In this document: positions 18,760 to 28,851 of the stretch, piece after piece
Layout of the letters: each line of letters begins with the position of its first letter
Numbering within the stretch: the stretch's first letter is position 1
IMG/VR virus record: IMGVR_UViG_3300027969_000116
Span: 1-58,594 of that record
DNA: 58,594 nt
Strand: one strand, 5' to 3'
From: a virus
Notes under the pieces: generated by a model
Told to the model about the DNA's origin: nothing
Databases searched by the model: none
What the model saw: only the letters and a program-made list of their open reading frames with translations
Translations under genes and position numbers: made by a program

Positions 18760-20598
18760 ATGGCAAATAAGAAAATTTCCTATACTACAAGGGATTTCCA
18801 ATCAATTAGAACGGAATTAATTAACTTTACTAGAACGTATTATCCGGATACAATCCAAAACTTTAATGATGCGTCAGTTTTTTCGGTGTTATTAGATTTA
18901 AATGCTGCTGTAACAGATAACTTACAATTTAATATTGATAGAAGTATACAAGAGACGGTACTTCAGTACGCTCAACAAAGGTCATCAGTTTTTAATATTG
19001 CAAAAACTTACGGGTTAAAAGTTCCGGGAATGAGACCATCAGTTGCGTTAGTTGATTTTTCAATCACAGTTCCGGCTTTTGGTGATAAAGAAGATTTAAG
19101 ATATTGTGGTATATTAAGACGAGGTTCCCAAGTTAATGGTGCAGGACAAGTTTTTGAAACAGTTTATGATATTGATTTTGCGTCACCAACAAATGCTGAA
19201 GGATTTCCAAACAGATTAAAAATACCTAATTTTGATTCAAATAATAAATTGTTAAATTATACTATTACTAAACGAGAAACTGTAGTAAATGGAACAACAA
19301 AAGTGTTCAAAAAAGTTATAACACCAAATGATGTTAGACCTTTTTATGAACTATTCTTACCGGATAAAAATGTTTTAGGTGTGACTAGTGTATTATTAAA
19401 AGATAGTACACAATATACTAATATACCTTCAGTTCAAGAATTTTTAGGTTTAGATAATAGATGGTATGAAGTGGATGCGTTAGCTGAGGACAGAGTGTTT
19501 GTAGAAGACCCTACAAAAGTTTCGGATTCTCCGGGAATTAAGGTTGGAAAATATATTCAAACAAGTACAAAGTTTATCACTGAGTTTACACCTGAAGGGT
19601 TTCTTAAAGTTACTTTTGGTGGAGGTTCCCAATCAGCTGATGAACAATTAAGAGAATTTGCGAGAGACGGATATCAATTGAATTTATATAAATACTCAAA
19701 TAATTTGGCTCTAGGCAGTACGTTAAAACCTAATACAACAATATTCATTCAATATAGAGTAGGTGGTGGTGTAGGTAGTAATATTGGGGTTAACGCTATT
19801 ACTCAAATTGGTACTGTTTCATTCTTTGTTAATGGGCCATCTGATAGTGTTAACACAACTGTAGTTAACTCATTAAGATGTACTAATGTGACTGCGGCTA
19901 TTGGCGGGGCTAATTTCCCAACAACAGAAGAAGTTAGAAATTTAGTATCATATAATTTTTCAGCTCAAAAAAGAGCTGTAACTGTAAATGATTATGAATC
20001 AATAATTAGAACAATGCCATCTCAATTTGGGGCTCCGGCCAAAGTATCAATAACTGAAAATAATAATAAAATTATTGTTCAGATGTTATCTTATGATGAA
20101 ACAGGTCGATTAACAGAAGTAATCTCAAACACTTTAAAAAATAATGTTGCAAATTATCTGTCAAATTATCGTATGATAAATGATTATGTATCAATACAAA
20201 GTGCAAATGTTATTGATTTAAGTTTTAATATTGATGTGGTGTTAGATAGTACTCAAAATCAAGGTACGGTAATTTCTCAAATAATAACTATTGTTTCTGA
20301 TTATTTTGAACCAATTAATAGACAATTAGGTGAAAATGTTAATATATCTGAATTAAGAAGATTAATACAAAGTGAAAATGGTGTTATTTCATTATCAGAA
20401 ATTCAAGTATTTAATCAAGTTGGTGGACAATACTCGTCTTCACAAACATCACAAAGATATTTTGATAGTGCGACTAAACAAATTGAATTGATTGATGAAA
20501 CAATTTTTGCACAACCAAATCAAACTTATCAAATTAAATATCCAAACAAAGATATTAATATTAGAGTTAAAAATTTAAAAACTGTTAATTTCTCGTAA
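18760..20598 (+). CDS. 6: Baseplate wedge protein, gp6 / baseplate J-like
   Basis: A 612-residue protein (T4 gp6 660) of the baseplate J family; gp6 dimers tie neighbouring wedges together. The N-terminal part has the family signature TTRDFQSIRTELINFTRTYYPD and the dense helix LLDLNAAVTDNLQFNIDRSIQE. The middle is strand-rich with VTFGGGSQSADEQ, and the C-terminal half contains SAQKRAVTVNDYESIIRTMP, a segment found in gp6 and gpJ proteins where the chain prepares the trimerising domain. It starts five bases after gp25. Gene order 25-6 matches many contractile phages. Confidence 0.85.
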   Translation: MANKKISYTTRDFQSIRTELINFTRTYYPDTIQNFNDASVFSVLLDLNAAVTDNLQFNIDRSIQETVLQYAQQRSSVFNIAKTYGLKVPGMRPSVALVDFSITVPAFGDKEDLRYCGILRRGSQVNGAGQVFETVYDIDFASPTNAEGFPNRLKIPNFDSNNKLLNYTITKRETVVNGTTKVFKKVITPNDVRPFYELFLPDKNVLGVTSVLLKDSTQYTNIPSVQEFLGLDNRWYEVDALAEDRVFVEDPTKVSDSPGIKVGKYIQTSTKFITEFTPEGFLKVTFGGGSQSADEQLREFARDGYQLNLYKYSNNLALGSTLKPNTTIFIQYRVGGGVGSNIGVNAITQIGTVSFFVNGPSDSVNTTVVNSLRCTNVTAAIGGANFPTTEEVRNLVSYNFSAQKRAVTVNDYESIIRTMPSQFGAPAKVSITENNNKIIVQMLSYDETGRLTEVISNTLKNNVANYLSNYRMINDYVSIQSANVIDLSFNIDVVLDSTQNQGTVISQIITIVSDYFEPINRQLGENVNISELRRLIQSENGVISLSEIQVFNQVGGQYSSSQTSQRYFDSATKQIELIDETIFAQPNQTYQIKYPNKDINIRVKNLKTVNFS

Positions 20599-20622
20599 TA
20601 ATTTATTTTGAAATATAATGAA

Positions 20623-20667
20623 TTATCTTTTAAAAATAGTGTATAAACTATTTATTTAAAAAGATAA
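20623..20667 (+). other. Bipartite hairpin directly upstream of the 1846-aa gene
   Basis: An outer stem TTATCTTTT (20623-20631) / AAAAGATAA (20659-20667) encloses an inner stem AAATAGT (20634-20640) / ACTATTT (20647-20653) with loop GTATAA. It ends three bases before ATG 20671 and contains a TATTTATT element at 20649-20656. It could act as an RNA structure controlling initiation, a regulator site, or a weak terminator for gp6. Confidence 0.5.
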
Positions 20668-20670
20668 CAA

Positions 20671-23600
20671 ATGTCAAAGTCATACAGAATAAGAACTAAG
20701 GTTGGTGTTGATACTTCTTTAAAGGTATTAATCGAACAAGAATTCGAACATTTAGAAATTTTATCCCTAAAAATATTACAAAGTGATATCTATACACGAC
20801 AATGTGCCGACTATGGTGTGGTTGTTGGTCGTGTTAGTGTTAATAATGGATTTGGTCTTCCAAATGCTAAAGTTTCTATCTTTTTACCATTAGATAGTGT
20901 AGACCAAACCAACCCAATTATATCTGAATTATATCCATACAAAACATTACTTGATAATAATGATGATGGATATCGTTATAATTTATTACCTTATGTTAAA
21001 TCATATAGTGCTCACGTACCAACCGGAACATTTTTTACTAGAAATGATGTTTTAACAAATCCAACTCTTATTGAAGTTTACGACAAATATTATAAATATA
21101 ATGCTACAACTAATGAAAGTGGGGATTTTATGATATTTGGTGTACCTGTAGGTTCTCATACTATTGTAATGGATGTTGATTTATCTGATATTGGTGAATT
21201 TTCATTATCACCACAAGATTTAATTAGAATGGGGTTGGCAACTGAAGCTCAAGTTGCCGGAACAAATTTTAAATCATCTAATAATTTACGTGAATTACCT
21301 CAGATTGTCAACTTAACAAAATCTATTGAAGTTGAACCTTTATGGGGTCAACCTGAAATTTGTAATTTAGGTATTACAAGAACAGATTTTGATTTAAGTA
21401 GTGAGGCAAAAATTGACATTAGACCAACATCTGTGTTTATGGGGTCAATAATATCCGGACCAAATAGTAGTGCTGTTTCGTCCGGATGTAGGCCACCTAA
21501 TAGGTCAGGACAATTGTGTGATTTAACGGTAGGTCCGGGTGAAATATTGGCAATTAGACAAACCATTCAACAAGATAGTAATGGAAGACCAATTTTAGAG
21601 AATTTTACTTTAGAAGGTGGTGGTAAAGTTATTGACGAAAATGGAACTTGGTTAATTGATGTTCCTATGAACTTGGATTATTTTGTTACTAATGAGTTTG
21701 GTGAACAAGTATTATCTAATGACCCTGAAGTGGGTATTCCAACAAAAGGAAAATATCGATTTAAAGTTAAATGGAATCAATCACCATCATTAAGTGAAAC
21801 TACAAGACGGGCATATTTTTTAGTTCCAAATATTAAAGAACATAAAACTCCAAATATTGACGAATCATACGCGTTTAGTGTTGATTGGAATGATTACGCA
21901 TATATTGGTGACCCAAATTTTAGTCAAATAATACAAGAAGCTATAGATTGCGAAGATAGATTTTATATGATGCAATATAATAAGGTGTATACTATCTCTC
22001 AATTTATTAGTGGTATAAGAAAAGGTAGTGGGTCTGAAAGATTTGTTGGTATTAAAAATATTTTAGATGAAACTTGTAGTGGATTAAATAATAGATTTCC
22101 AACCAACGATGGTAATTTTAAATTTGATATTTTATATATCATTTTTTACTTTTTTAGTATATTATTAACTCCTATATTTTTTTCGTTATTACTTTTATTA
22201 CATATTTTATACTTTGTTGTTTGGATATTAAGAGTTTTATTTGTACCGGGTCTTATAATTTATTTTGGTATTTTAGCGATTAACGCTTTTGTTGGTGCTT
22301 TCGCTGTTGGTTTTGGAGCTACTTTTAGTGCGGGTGTTTTTGCTATGGGTCTAACATATTTGTTAGTGGTGGTTTTATTAATTTTAATAGAAGTACAATT
22401 GTTAAAAATAAAATTATCAGGTGTTAAGGTTCCTATTTTAACATATCCTGAATGTGATTTATGTTCTTGTAGTCCTGAATCAGAGGTAAATGAGGATATT
22501 GGTGCTGATGTAGGTGCTGACCAAGGAAATGATAACACTAATAAAGTTGTACCTTGTCAATCAATTTCATCGGATACTGATATAACTTCTATAACTTTAC
22601 AAGAAGGTATCTTACCATTATTTAATATTGGAACATTTGAAATTCCTGTTAGAAGTCCAAATGACCCTGACGCTTATGCACCTGAAAGAGCTCAGGTTTA
22701 TCAACAAAATTTTACCGGTCTTATTTATGATAATCAATATGGTTCTAATAATATTGGTGCTCCTTATATGAAATATGTTCTTACAGGTGAAGACGGAATT
22801 GCGTGTGAGAACAGATGGATTTATACTTTAGCAATACCATTAGCCGATAGAATAAATTTATTTAATGTTAAAGCTAAATATTTTAATAGTGGTACCACTA
22901 ATCCGGGTGGAGGTGTCAATATAATTTCAGTAAATTTTGAACCCACTCAATCGGTAAAAACACATACAGATAATACAATAGTTATTTTGTGTAACAAAGA
23001 AACAATTCAAAGTTTAACACCAGGTCAATTAATTGCGTTTCAAGACCCAACAAATAGTGGTGATATTAATATGACCGGTGGAATTTTAAATGTTTATGGT
23101 AACAATGCTATTACGGGAACAACATTTACCGGTCAAACAAATATTACAATAAATTACTCTAACCCTACAGGTTCAGGTAATTTATCACAAACTTACGCTA
23201 TCAATATAAGTGCTGATACGACAAATAATTTTCACAAATTTCCAACGGATGTTGAATATTTTCAGGTTATAACGGCTATGACTTATAATCAGTTTAGTGG
23301 TCAGTGTCAAACACAATTTCCAAATTCATTAAACCAAAGATATATTAACAATACAATAAAAATGGGTGAATCAGGATATGCTTGTAACTCCCCTCAAGTG
23401 GCTTATAATAATAATTTTAACCCATTAGATTTCATCGAAAACGTAAATGAAATTTGTGTTTTAATAATGAATAGAGGTGTTGACCCGTATACACCAAAAG
23501 TACCGATAAAATATGGGTTAGGTAGATTATTTGGTCGTACTAATTTAGATGATATTGTTGTTAGTGGTAATTATCATTTAAATATACCTATACAGGGTAA

Positions 23601-26211
23601 ATTTTTAAATGTAAGTCATTTAAGTAGTGACTACCCATCAACAACGGTTAATGGTGTTACGGCAGGTAGTAATGTTGGTATAGATTCTTATACTAATACC
23701 AATCAACAATTATATTTTAACTCGTTTTCATATAAACCACAAACCGTAGAACTTTGGGGTACATTCACAGGTACAAGTTTGGGGGTTCCTTATGAATATA
23801 CTGCTGTTACAAGTTCTAAGTATTCGGCGTTCACCTCCAATTTACTTAGTTATTATTCGAGTATGGATAATCGTTCTCCAAATAATTTTGTGGCAAATTG
23901 TGGTGGAATAAATGTAATAAATGTTACACGTCTAAATAACCCAAATGTTGCATTAGTGAGCTTAACAAATGGGATTAAAGTAAATCCCAATAATAAATTT
24001 TCTTGGTATATTCAGACAACAGGTCGTACATCGTGTAGTGCTTGTCGTGAATTTCAATCTAACACCACAAATAGAATTAGTTCACTCTACAAAAACCATC
24101 CAACAAATGTTGGACAAAACAGTCCTGCAATAATTGAAAATAAAGGTTATTTCCCGAATGAAATAGTTGAGGGTGGTCCTTTAATGTATACTAATATGAA
24201 CTTAGGTTTTGTGGTGACAGGTCCAACAAATGTTAATAGTGGTTCATTATATCCTAGTCCTAGTAGTTGTGGAGGTGGTAATTCAGGACATAATTACATC
24301 TATAACACAAGTGGTGTAAAATGTGGTGGTCAATATTATTTTTATATAACATCAAATTATTATTCACCAATTTATGATACGACAGGTAACACTTTAAATT
24401 TTAGTTTAGGTTCAAATGATAATCAAATAGTTATGAGGGGAGATAGGTTACCAACCTCAACTAATATTGAAGAATACTGTTGTAATGCTATGGTTTTACA
24501 AAAAAATAATAAGTTTCAAATATTTTTAATACCGGAAGAAGGTGTTTTAAATATTACAAGTAGTCCTGGTACAACAGAAGGCGCTGGTAGCGGTGATTTA
24601 GAATATCTTTATGAAGATTTGGTTGGGTCTGAAGGTGTTGCAACGGTTTTTGAAACGTTTAGTTGTGGTGGTTCAGTTCCTTTAAGTTGTTATGAATGTG
24701 AAAAAACTGGTCCAAACGGTACTATCACTGTTAGTACAGGAAGTTGTGATGAATGTTTAGGTAAAAGTATCTTTGTAGGTGGATGTTATAAGTTTGTTAC
24801 AACAATATTTTTATCTTTGGGTTGTGATATTAGTAATATGTTTGAATGGATTGCTAGAAATTTAATTATTTTAGGTGCTTGTCGAAACGTATTTTCACAT
24901 AGATTTATAAATAATTGGGTTAATGGTGTGTTATACGCTTTTCCAATTAAAACTGAAGTTAGAGGATTTACTTCACCAACATCACCAACACCAAACCAAC
25001 CTATTATTTCATATTGTAATGCTGCGGTTATATTACACCCCCAAACAAGAAATTTATATTATAGAGCAACACCTTATGATATAAGTACTAATGAATTTAA
25101 AACACGTGGTAATAGTAATGGTATGGGATTCCCAACAACTATTATGGATTTGGGTCCTAGAGCGGATTATTTACAAGAATTGGTTATGTCGGATGATTAT
25201 GATGGTTATGTTGCAAATAAATTAGATTCATCATCATTTGGTACCGTTGATGATATATTAAATTTATTTATAGTAAGTAGATTTGTTGGTAATAATATTT
25301 TAGATTTAATACTTAAGTCTAACATTTTAGCTTATTTTTCTAATAGTCGAAGTAGTAAAGGTGCGGGTGGTGGAAAATTTATGATTGATGCGGATTACGC
25401 TCAATTAATCTCTATTAACTCTGAATTAGGTGTTGCACCATTTTTATCAAGTAATTATCCTGACGCACCTAATAGAGTTAAGGCTGGGTCTTTTGTTATT
25501 GGTGACCAATATAAAATTATAAAACTTGGTGTACCAACCCCAACAGATTTTACACAAATAGGTGCTCCTCCGGGATACGGTATCGGAACAATATTTACTG
25601 CTACTGGACCGGGTACAGGTGATGGTCAAGCGTTAGTTATTCCGGCTTTACAAAATCCAATATTTTTTGATTGTGATAATGTATTAGGTATTTTCTTCTC
25701 ATCTGACACTCAGACGAGAGATTATATTACTCCCAAGAGAACTATTATATCTCCTTCGGCAACTACCCAAAGTATTTGTGCATTCAACAATTTTTCAGTA
25801 TACTCACAAGTAGTTCCTCTATCTCAATGGAGGATAGGTACAGACCCAATTGATTATGATAGTAATACCGATTCTATATTTGGAAGACAATTTAATAATT
25901 GGGATTTTATTGTTAGTGGTGATTCAGTATTTTCTCATAGATATCAATCGTTAGATAGGTTACTAGAAACCTCAAGATATTTTAGAAGTGATAATATTAG
26001 TCAAACACAATATCAAAAAGGGTATATTTACGCTGTGGATAATGATGGATATATAAGTGCTGACCCTCAATATTGGAATGAAAATTCTGATAAAATAGAT
26101 TTAGTAACCGTAGGTGCTCCATTCCATTTTTATTTTGGTTTGAGACGTGGGTCATCTGCTTTTGATAGGTTCAGAACAAAATGGATAAACACAAGTAACG
26201 TAACAAATTAA
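20671..26211 (+). CDS. Giant virion protein (1846 aa) with carboxypeptidase-regulatory-like domain and multiple membrane-like helices
   Basis: A single 1846-residue frame in the baseplate operon. Residues about 50-180 look like a transthyretin-like, carboxypeptidase-regulatory-type beta domain (VVGRVSVNNGFGLPNAKVSI, then NESGDFMIFGVPVGSHTI). Residues about 485-580 are strongly hydrophobic and could form four transmembrane helices (IIFYFFSILLTPIFFSLLLL, LIIYFGILAINAFVGAFAVG, then further runs), followed by a Cys cluster (CDLCSC). The rest is Asn/Thr/Gly-rich beta structure with scattered Cys pairs, including a Cys-rich region near 1340-1410 that also contains an amphipathic hydrophobic stretch (IARNLIILGACRNVF). 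No signal peptide. The gene lies between gp6 and other structural genes, so a virion location is likely; its function is unknown. Membrane segments in a baseplate protein are unusual and may serve DNA or protein delivery through the host membrane. Confidence 0.6.
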   Translation: MSKSYRIRTKVGVDTSLKVLIEQEFEHLEILSLKILQSDIYTRQCADYGVVVGRVSVNNGFGLPNAKVSIFLPLDSVDQTNPIISELYPYKTLLDNNDDGYRYNLLPYVKSYSAHVPTGTFFTRNDVLTNPTLIEVYDKYYKYNATTNESGDFMIFGVPVGSHTIVMDVDLSDIGEFSLSPQDLIRMGLATEAQVAGTNFKSSNNLRELPQIVNLTKSIEVEPLWGQPEICNLGITRTDFDLSSEAKIDIRPTSVFMGSIISGPNSSAVSSGCRPPNRSGQLCDLTVGPGEILAIRQTIQQDSNGRPILENFTLEGGGKVIDENGTWLIDVPMNLDYFVTNEFGEQVLSNDPEVGIPTKGKYRFKVKWNQSPSLSETTRRAYFLVPNIKEHKTPNIDESYAFSVDWNDYAYIGDPNFSQIIQEAIDCEDRFYMMQYNKVYTISQFISGIRKGSGSERFVGIKNILDETCSGLNNRFPTNDGNFKFDILYIIFYFFSILLTPIFFSLLLLLHILYFVVWILRVLFVPGLIIYFGILAINAFVGAFAVGFGATFSAGVFAMGLTYLLVVVLLILIEVQLLKIKLSGVKVPILTYPECDLCSCSPESEVNEDIGADVGADQGNDNTNKVVPCQSISSDTDITSITLQEGILPLFNIGTFEIPVRSPNDPDAYAPERAQVYQQNFTGLIYDNQYGSNNIGAPYMKYVLTGEDGIACENRWIYTLAIPLADRINLFNVKAKYFNSGTTNPGGGVNIISVNFEPTQSVKTHTDNTIVILCNKETIQSLTPGQLIAFQDPTNSGDINMTGGILNVYGNNAITGTTFTGQTNITINYSNPTGSGNLSQTYAINISADTTNNFHKFPTDVEYFQVITAMTYNQFSGQCQTQFPNSLNQRYINNTIKMGESGYACNSPQVAYNNNFNPLDFIENVNEICVLIMNRGVDPYTPKVPIKYGLGRLFGRTNLDDIVVSGNYHLNIPIQGKFLNVSHLSSDYPSTTVNGVTAGSNVGIDSYTNTNQQLYFNSFSYKPQTVELWGTFTGTSLGVPYEYTAVTSSKYSAFTSNLLSYYSSMDNRSPNNFVANCGGINVINVTRLNNPNVALVSLTNGIKVNPNNKFSWYIQTTGRTSCSACREFQSNTTNRISSLYKNHPTNVGQNSPAIIENKGYFPNEIVEGGPLMYTNMNLGFVVTGPTNVNSGSLYPSPSSCGGGNSGHNYIYNTSGVKCGGQYYFYITSNYYSPIYDTTGNTLNFSLGSNDNQIVMRGDRLPTSTNIEEYCCNAMVLQKNNKFQIFLIPEEGVLNITSSPGTTEGAGSGDLEYLYEDLVGSEGVATVFETFSCGGSVPLSCYECEKTGPNGTITVSTGSCDECLGKSIFVGGCYKFVTTIFLSLGCDISNMFEWIARNLIILGACRNVFSHRFINNWVNGVLYAFPIKTEVRGFTSPTSPTPNQPIISYCNAAVILHPQTRNLYYRATPYDISTNEFKTRGNSNGMGFPTTIMDLGPRADYLQELVMSDDYDGYVANKLDSSSFGTVDDILNLFIVSRFVGNNILDLILKSNILAYFSNSRSSKGAGGGKFMIDADYAQLISINSELGVAPFLSSNYPDAPNRVKAGSFVIGDQYKIIKLGVPTPTDFTQIGAPPGYGIGTIFTATGPGTGDGQALVIPALQNPIFFDCDNVLGIFFSSDTQTRDYITPKRTIISPSATTQSICAFNNFSVYSQVVPLSQWRIGTDPIDYDSNTDSIFGRQFNNWDFIVSGDSVFSHRYQSLDRLLETSRYFRSDNISQTQYQKGYIYAVDNDGYISADPQYWNENSDKIDLVTVGAPFHFYFGLRRGSSAFDRFRTKWINTSNVTN

Positions 26212-26212
26212 T

Positions 26213-28030
26213 ATGGATGATATAAGAATTGTTTTAGGTTCATTACGATTTAAAACATCGACCAATACAGATTTATCTATACCAACACCATTAGTTCAGA
26301 ATTCAAAAAATTTACAAGAATTTGATAGAAGTGTTGATGTTAATCTTGCTCAAGTGTTTGATGATGAGAGACAAAAATCAACAACATTTAGACCTGTTTG
26401 TAAATTTCAATTATTATATGAAAACGCGTATACAGGGTCAACAAATTATCCCCCATTAGAGAATAATTTATATTATATAAATGAAACTATCTCATTGTTA
26501 CAACAATGTAACGCTAGCGCGGGAGCAATTAGTTGGCAAGGATTTCCTCAATATCACGAGTTTGATTTTGTTCGTAGTGATTATGATGTTAGTGGTTATA
26601 CTCAACCACCAAATAATCATATAAATTTTGTATCAAGAAGTGCTTCAACCTATAATTGGAATCATTTTGTTAGTTATCCTTATAAAAATTCATATAATAA
26701 AGTTTTAGAATATTATGATGGTGTAAATTCAATTGCAAGACAATGGACTATTTCAGATGGTATTCCGTTTGTTATCAACTCAACAAAGACATTCATTAAT
26801 GGTAATAAAGTTATAAGATTTGTGTGTCCCGTTAAACACGGGTTATCTGTTGGTGAATTTGCTAAAATTAAAATAGTAGGTGCATCGATAAACACTAATG
26901 ATACCTTTCAAGTTTTTGAGTTAGGAGATGGTATGCCGGGAACCGAAGAATATGTTTTTAACATTTATGATATTGGATATCAGTCAGGAAAATTTGTTTC
27001 AGGATATAATGGAACATTTAGGAGAATAATTAATTATGAAAACCCTGGAGATACAACATCAAAGTATTATGTATTACAACATAAATTATTAACAAATGTT
27101 AATGATGCTGTAATGGTTAATGCGGGGTTTGAACGAAATATTTTTGGTTCAAGAAAGAAATTTGAAAGTCCTGTTTACACCCCAAATAACAATAAAAGAG
27201 TTTCAATAAAAGAAGGTGCTCAATCATATAGTTTATCTTTTAATAAAGATATTGATGTTAATCCACTAAGGGACAATCAAAAAAGACCAATAACTGAATT
27301 ATATATTACAACAATATGGAAAGGTTATTTTGGTTTAACATTAGGTAATTCAGGATTAAAACAAGGTTATGAATTTAACTTACCTTTAGCTCCAATATTA
27401 AAAAAACCTAGTACTTGGTGGTCGTCAACAAATTCATTATCTAATTTTGTTGATGAAAATAATCAACCATATCCTTTAGGTACTTATCAAACTCCATTAG
27501 GTGTATTACCAAATGGTCAACCAATTAATTTTAAATATGTTTTATCATTAAAGGAAGGTGATGTTGTTGATGGTGGTATTTATGAATGGAATGATTATGA
27601 ACAAAAAGAAAGATTAATTAGTGAAATTTCACATAAATTTACTTTTAATACTAATGTTTTTGATATTGGGTGTGGTAATGAGTGTTTTAATCAATTAGGG
27701 TATTATTATCAACCACACAATAAGATAACTATTAGGTCTTTTTCTGACTACATAGAAACGGGTAGTATTACAAATATTGCTGATGTTCCGGATTATTCAT
27801 ATTTTTCGACAACTTATAATTCATTTATTTGGAGGGACTTATATACCTATGGATTTAAGGATGGTAGTGGTAATGGTGTTGATTACCCATTTTTAAATGG
27901 AAAACATTATCCATATAATAATTATATTTTTAGAATAATACCTGAAGGAACTAATTATATAGAAAGTGTATTAAATAATTACGCCACTCTTTTTGGAGCG
28001 GCACAACCAATAACTGACGATTGTGAATAA
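26213..28030 (+). CDS. Structural protein, unknown (605 aa)
   Basis: A 605-residue protein, Asn/Tyr/Thr-rich and strand-rich, with few charged helices; this composition is typical of phage baseplate and fibre proteins. I do not recognise a family. The N-terminus (MDDIRIVLGSLRFKTSTNTD) may attach it to the wedge, and the middle contains a barrel-like region (FINGNKVIRFVCPVKHGLSV, then GEFAKIKIVGA). Two close cysteines occur in CGNEC near residue 490. It begins one base after the 1846-residue gene and its end overlaps the next gene by eight bases, so these genes are translated as a coupled set. Peripheral baseplate role inferred from context. Confidence 0.6.
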   Translation: MDDIRIVLGSLRFKTSTNTDLSIPTPLVQNSKNLQEFDRSVDVNLAQVFDDERQKSTTFRPVCKFQLLYENAYTGSTNYPPLENNLYYINETISLLQQCNASAGAISWQGFPQYHEFDFVRSDYDVSGYTQPPNNHINFVSRSASTYNWNHFVSYPYKNSYNKVLEYYDGVNSIARQWTISDGIPFVINSTKTFINGNKVIRFVCPVKHGLSVGEFAKIKIVGASINTNDTFQVFELGDGMPGTEEYVFNIYDIGYQSGKFVSGYNGTFRRIINYENPGDTTSKYYVLQHKLLTNVNDAVMVNAGFERNIFGSRKKFESPVYTPNNNKRVSIKEGAQSYSLSFNKDIDVNPLRDNQKRPITELYITTIWKGYFGLTLGNSGLKQGYEFNLPLAPILKKPSTWWSSTNSLSNFVDENNQPYPLGTYQTPLGVLPNGQPINFKYVLSLKEGDVVDGGIYEWNDYEQKERLISEISHKFTFNTNVFDIGCGNECFNQLGYYYQPHNKITIRSFSDYIETGSITNIADVPDYSYFSTTYNSFIWRDLYTYGFKDGSGNGVDYPFLNGKHYPYNNYIFRIIPEGTNYIESVLNNYATLFGAAQPITDDCE

Positions 28031-28850
28031 TAATAGTTATAAATTTACTTTACCAAAAGGTGACGACAAATATATCAATATACCAATTGAAATAAAATGG
28101 GATTTTATTGGTCAAGACGATGCCGTTGAAGAATATCAACAAAACGTCGTTGAAGAAGTAATTGGGTTTCCGGGAGATTTTGAAGTGTTAAGATTTGCTC
28201 ACGCACCATATGATAACGAAACCAAAACTGATATTAAATATGATTTTTATTTTTTTAGTTTTAATGGAGGTGTTCCAGTAAATCCGTCAACACAAGTTTT
28301 AACGTCCACCGCTAGTAATTGGGTGACTAGTTATATTCCTGAAGGGTTTACAGAGATTGATATATATTATTATATAAAACCTTTTACAAAATCTTTTTTT
28401 AAATTGGATTTTTATGATACTAAAGATACTATTACACAAACTAATTATTTCACAGTAATATTACCTGTTCAACAAGGTAATACTACTGTAGGTGTTGTCT
28501 CATCATTATTACCACCCGTTAATATTAAAATTCCATCATTTAAATTAGATTATGTTGGGGACAAAGAAGGGTTCTTTTTATATTGGTTAAGAAATACAAA
28601 ATTTTTAGATATTAGTAAATTTTATATGACGGCAAAATTCTTTGACGCTAGGTTAGGGATTTTTGTTAAAATGATGAATACACCTCAAGTACCACCAATT
28701 ATACCTTCTCCTTTTACATTCAACCCGGAGGATTATTTTTATTATGAAGTTAGGTTAAACTATAATGAAAAAACATATGAGGTTTGGGATAATAATAATA
28801 GAGTTGGGACGACAAGTTCAATAAAGTGGTATGAATATATAAACCCATAA
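28023..28850 (+). CDS. Structural protein, unknown (275 aa)
   Basis: A 275-residue, strand-rich and aromatic-rich protein that I do not recognise. The only early start in this frame is GTG 28023, which overlaps the previous stop by eight bases, an arrangement that supports translational coupling. Segments such as INIPIEIKWDFIGQDDAVEE and FKLDYVGDKEGFFLYWLRNT alternate hydrophobic and polar residues as in beta-sandwich wedge or fibre-attachment proteins. No cysteine clusters, membrane helices or enzymatic motifs are seen. Its length and place between larger baseplate genes are reminiscent of gp8/gp9-type wedge proteins, but I cannot support a one-to-one match. Confidence 0.6.
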   Translation: MNNNSYKFTLPKGDDKYINIPIEIKWDFIGQDDAVEEYQQNVVEEVIGFPGDFEVLRFAHAPYDNETKTDIKYDFYFFSFNGGVPVNPSTQVLTSTASNWVTSYIPEGFTEIDIYYYIKPFTKSFFKLDFYDTKDTITQTNYFTVILPVQQGNTTVGVVSSLLPPVNIKIPSFKLDYVGDKEGFFLYWLRNTKFLDISKFYMTAKFFDARLGIFVKMMNTPQVPPIIPSPFTFNPEDYFYYEVRLNYNEKTYEVWDNNNRVGTTSSIKWYEYINP

Positions 28851-28851
28851 T

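Noticed and set aside
22260-22538. Minus-strand frame opposite the hydrophobic segment
   Set aside because: It mirrors the membrane-helix codons of the 1846-residue protein; no upstream element or conserved domain was seen.
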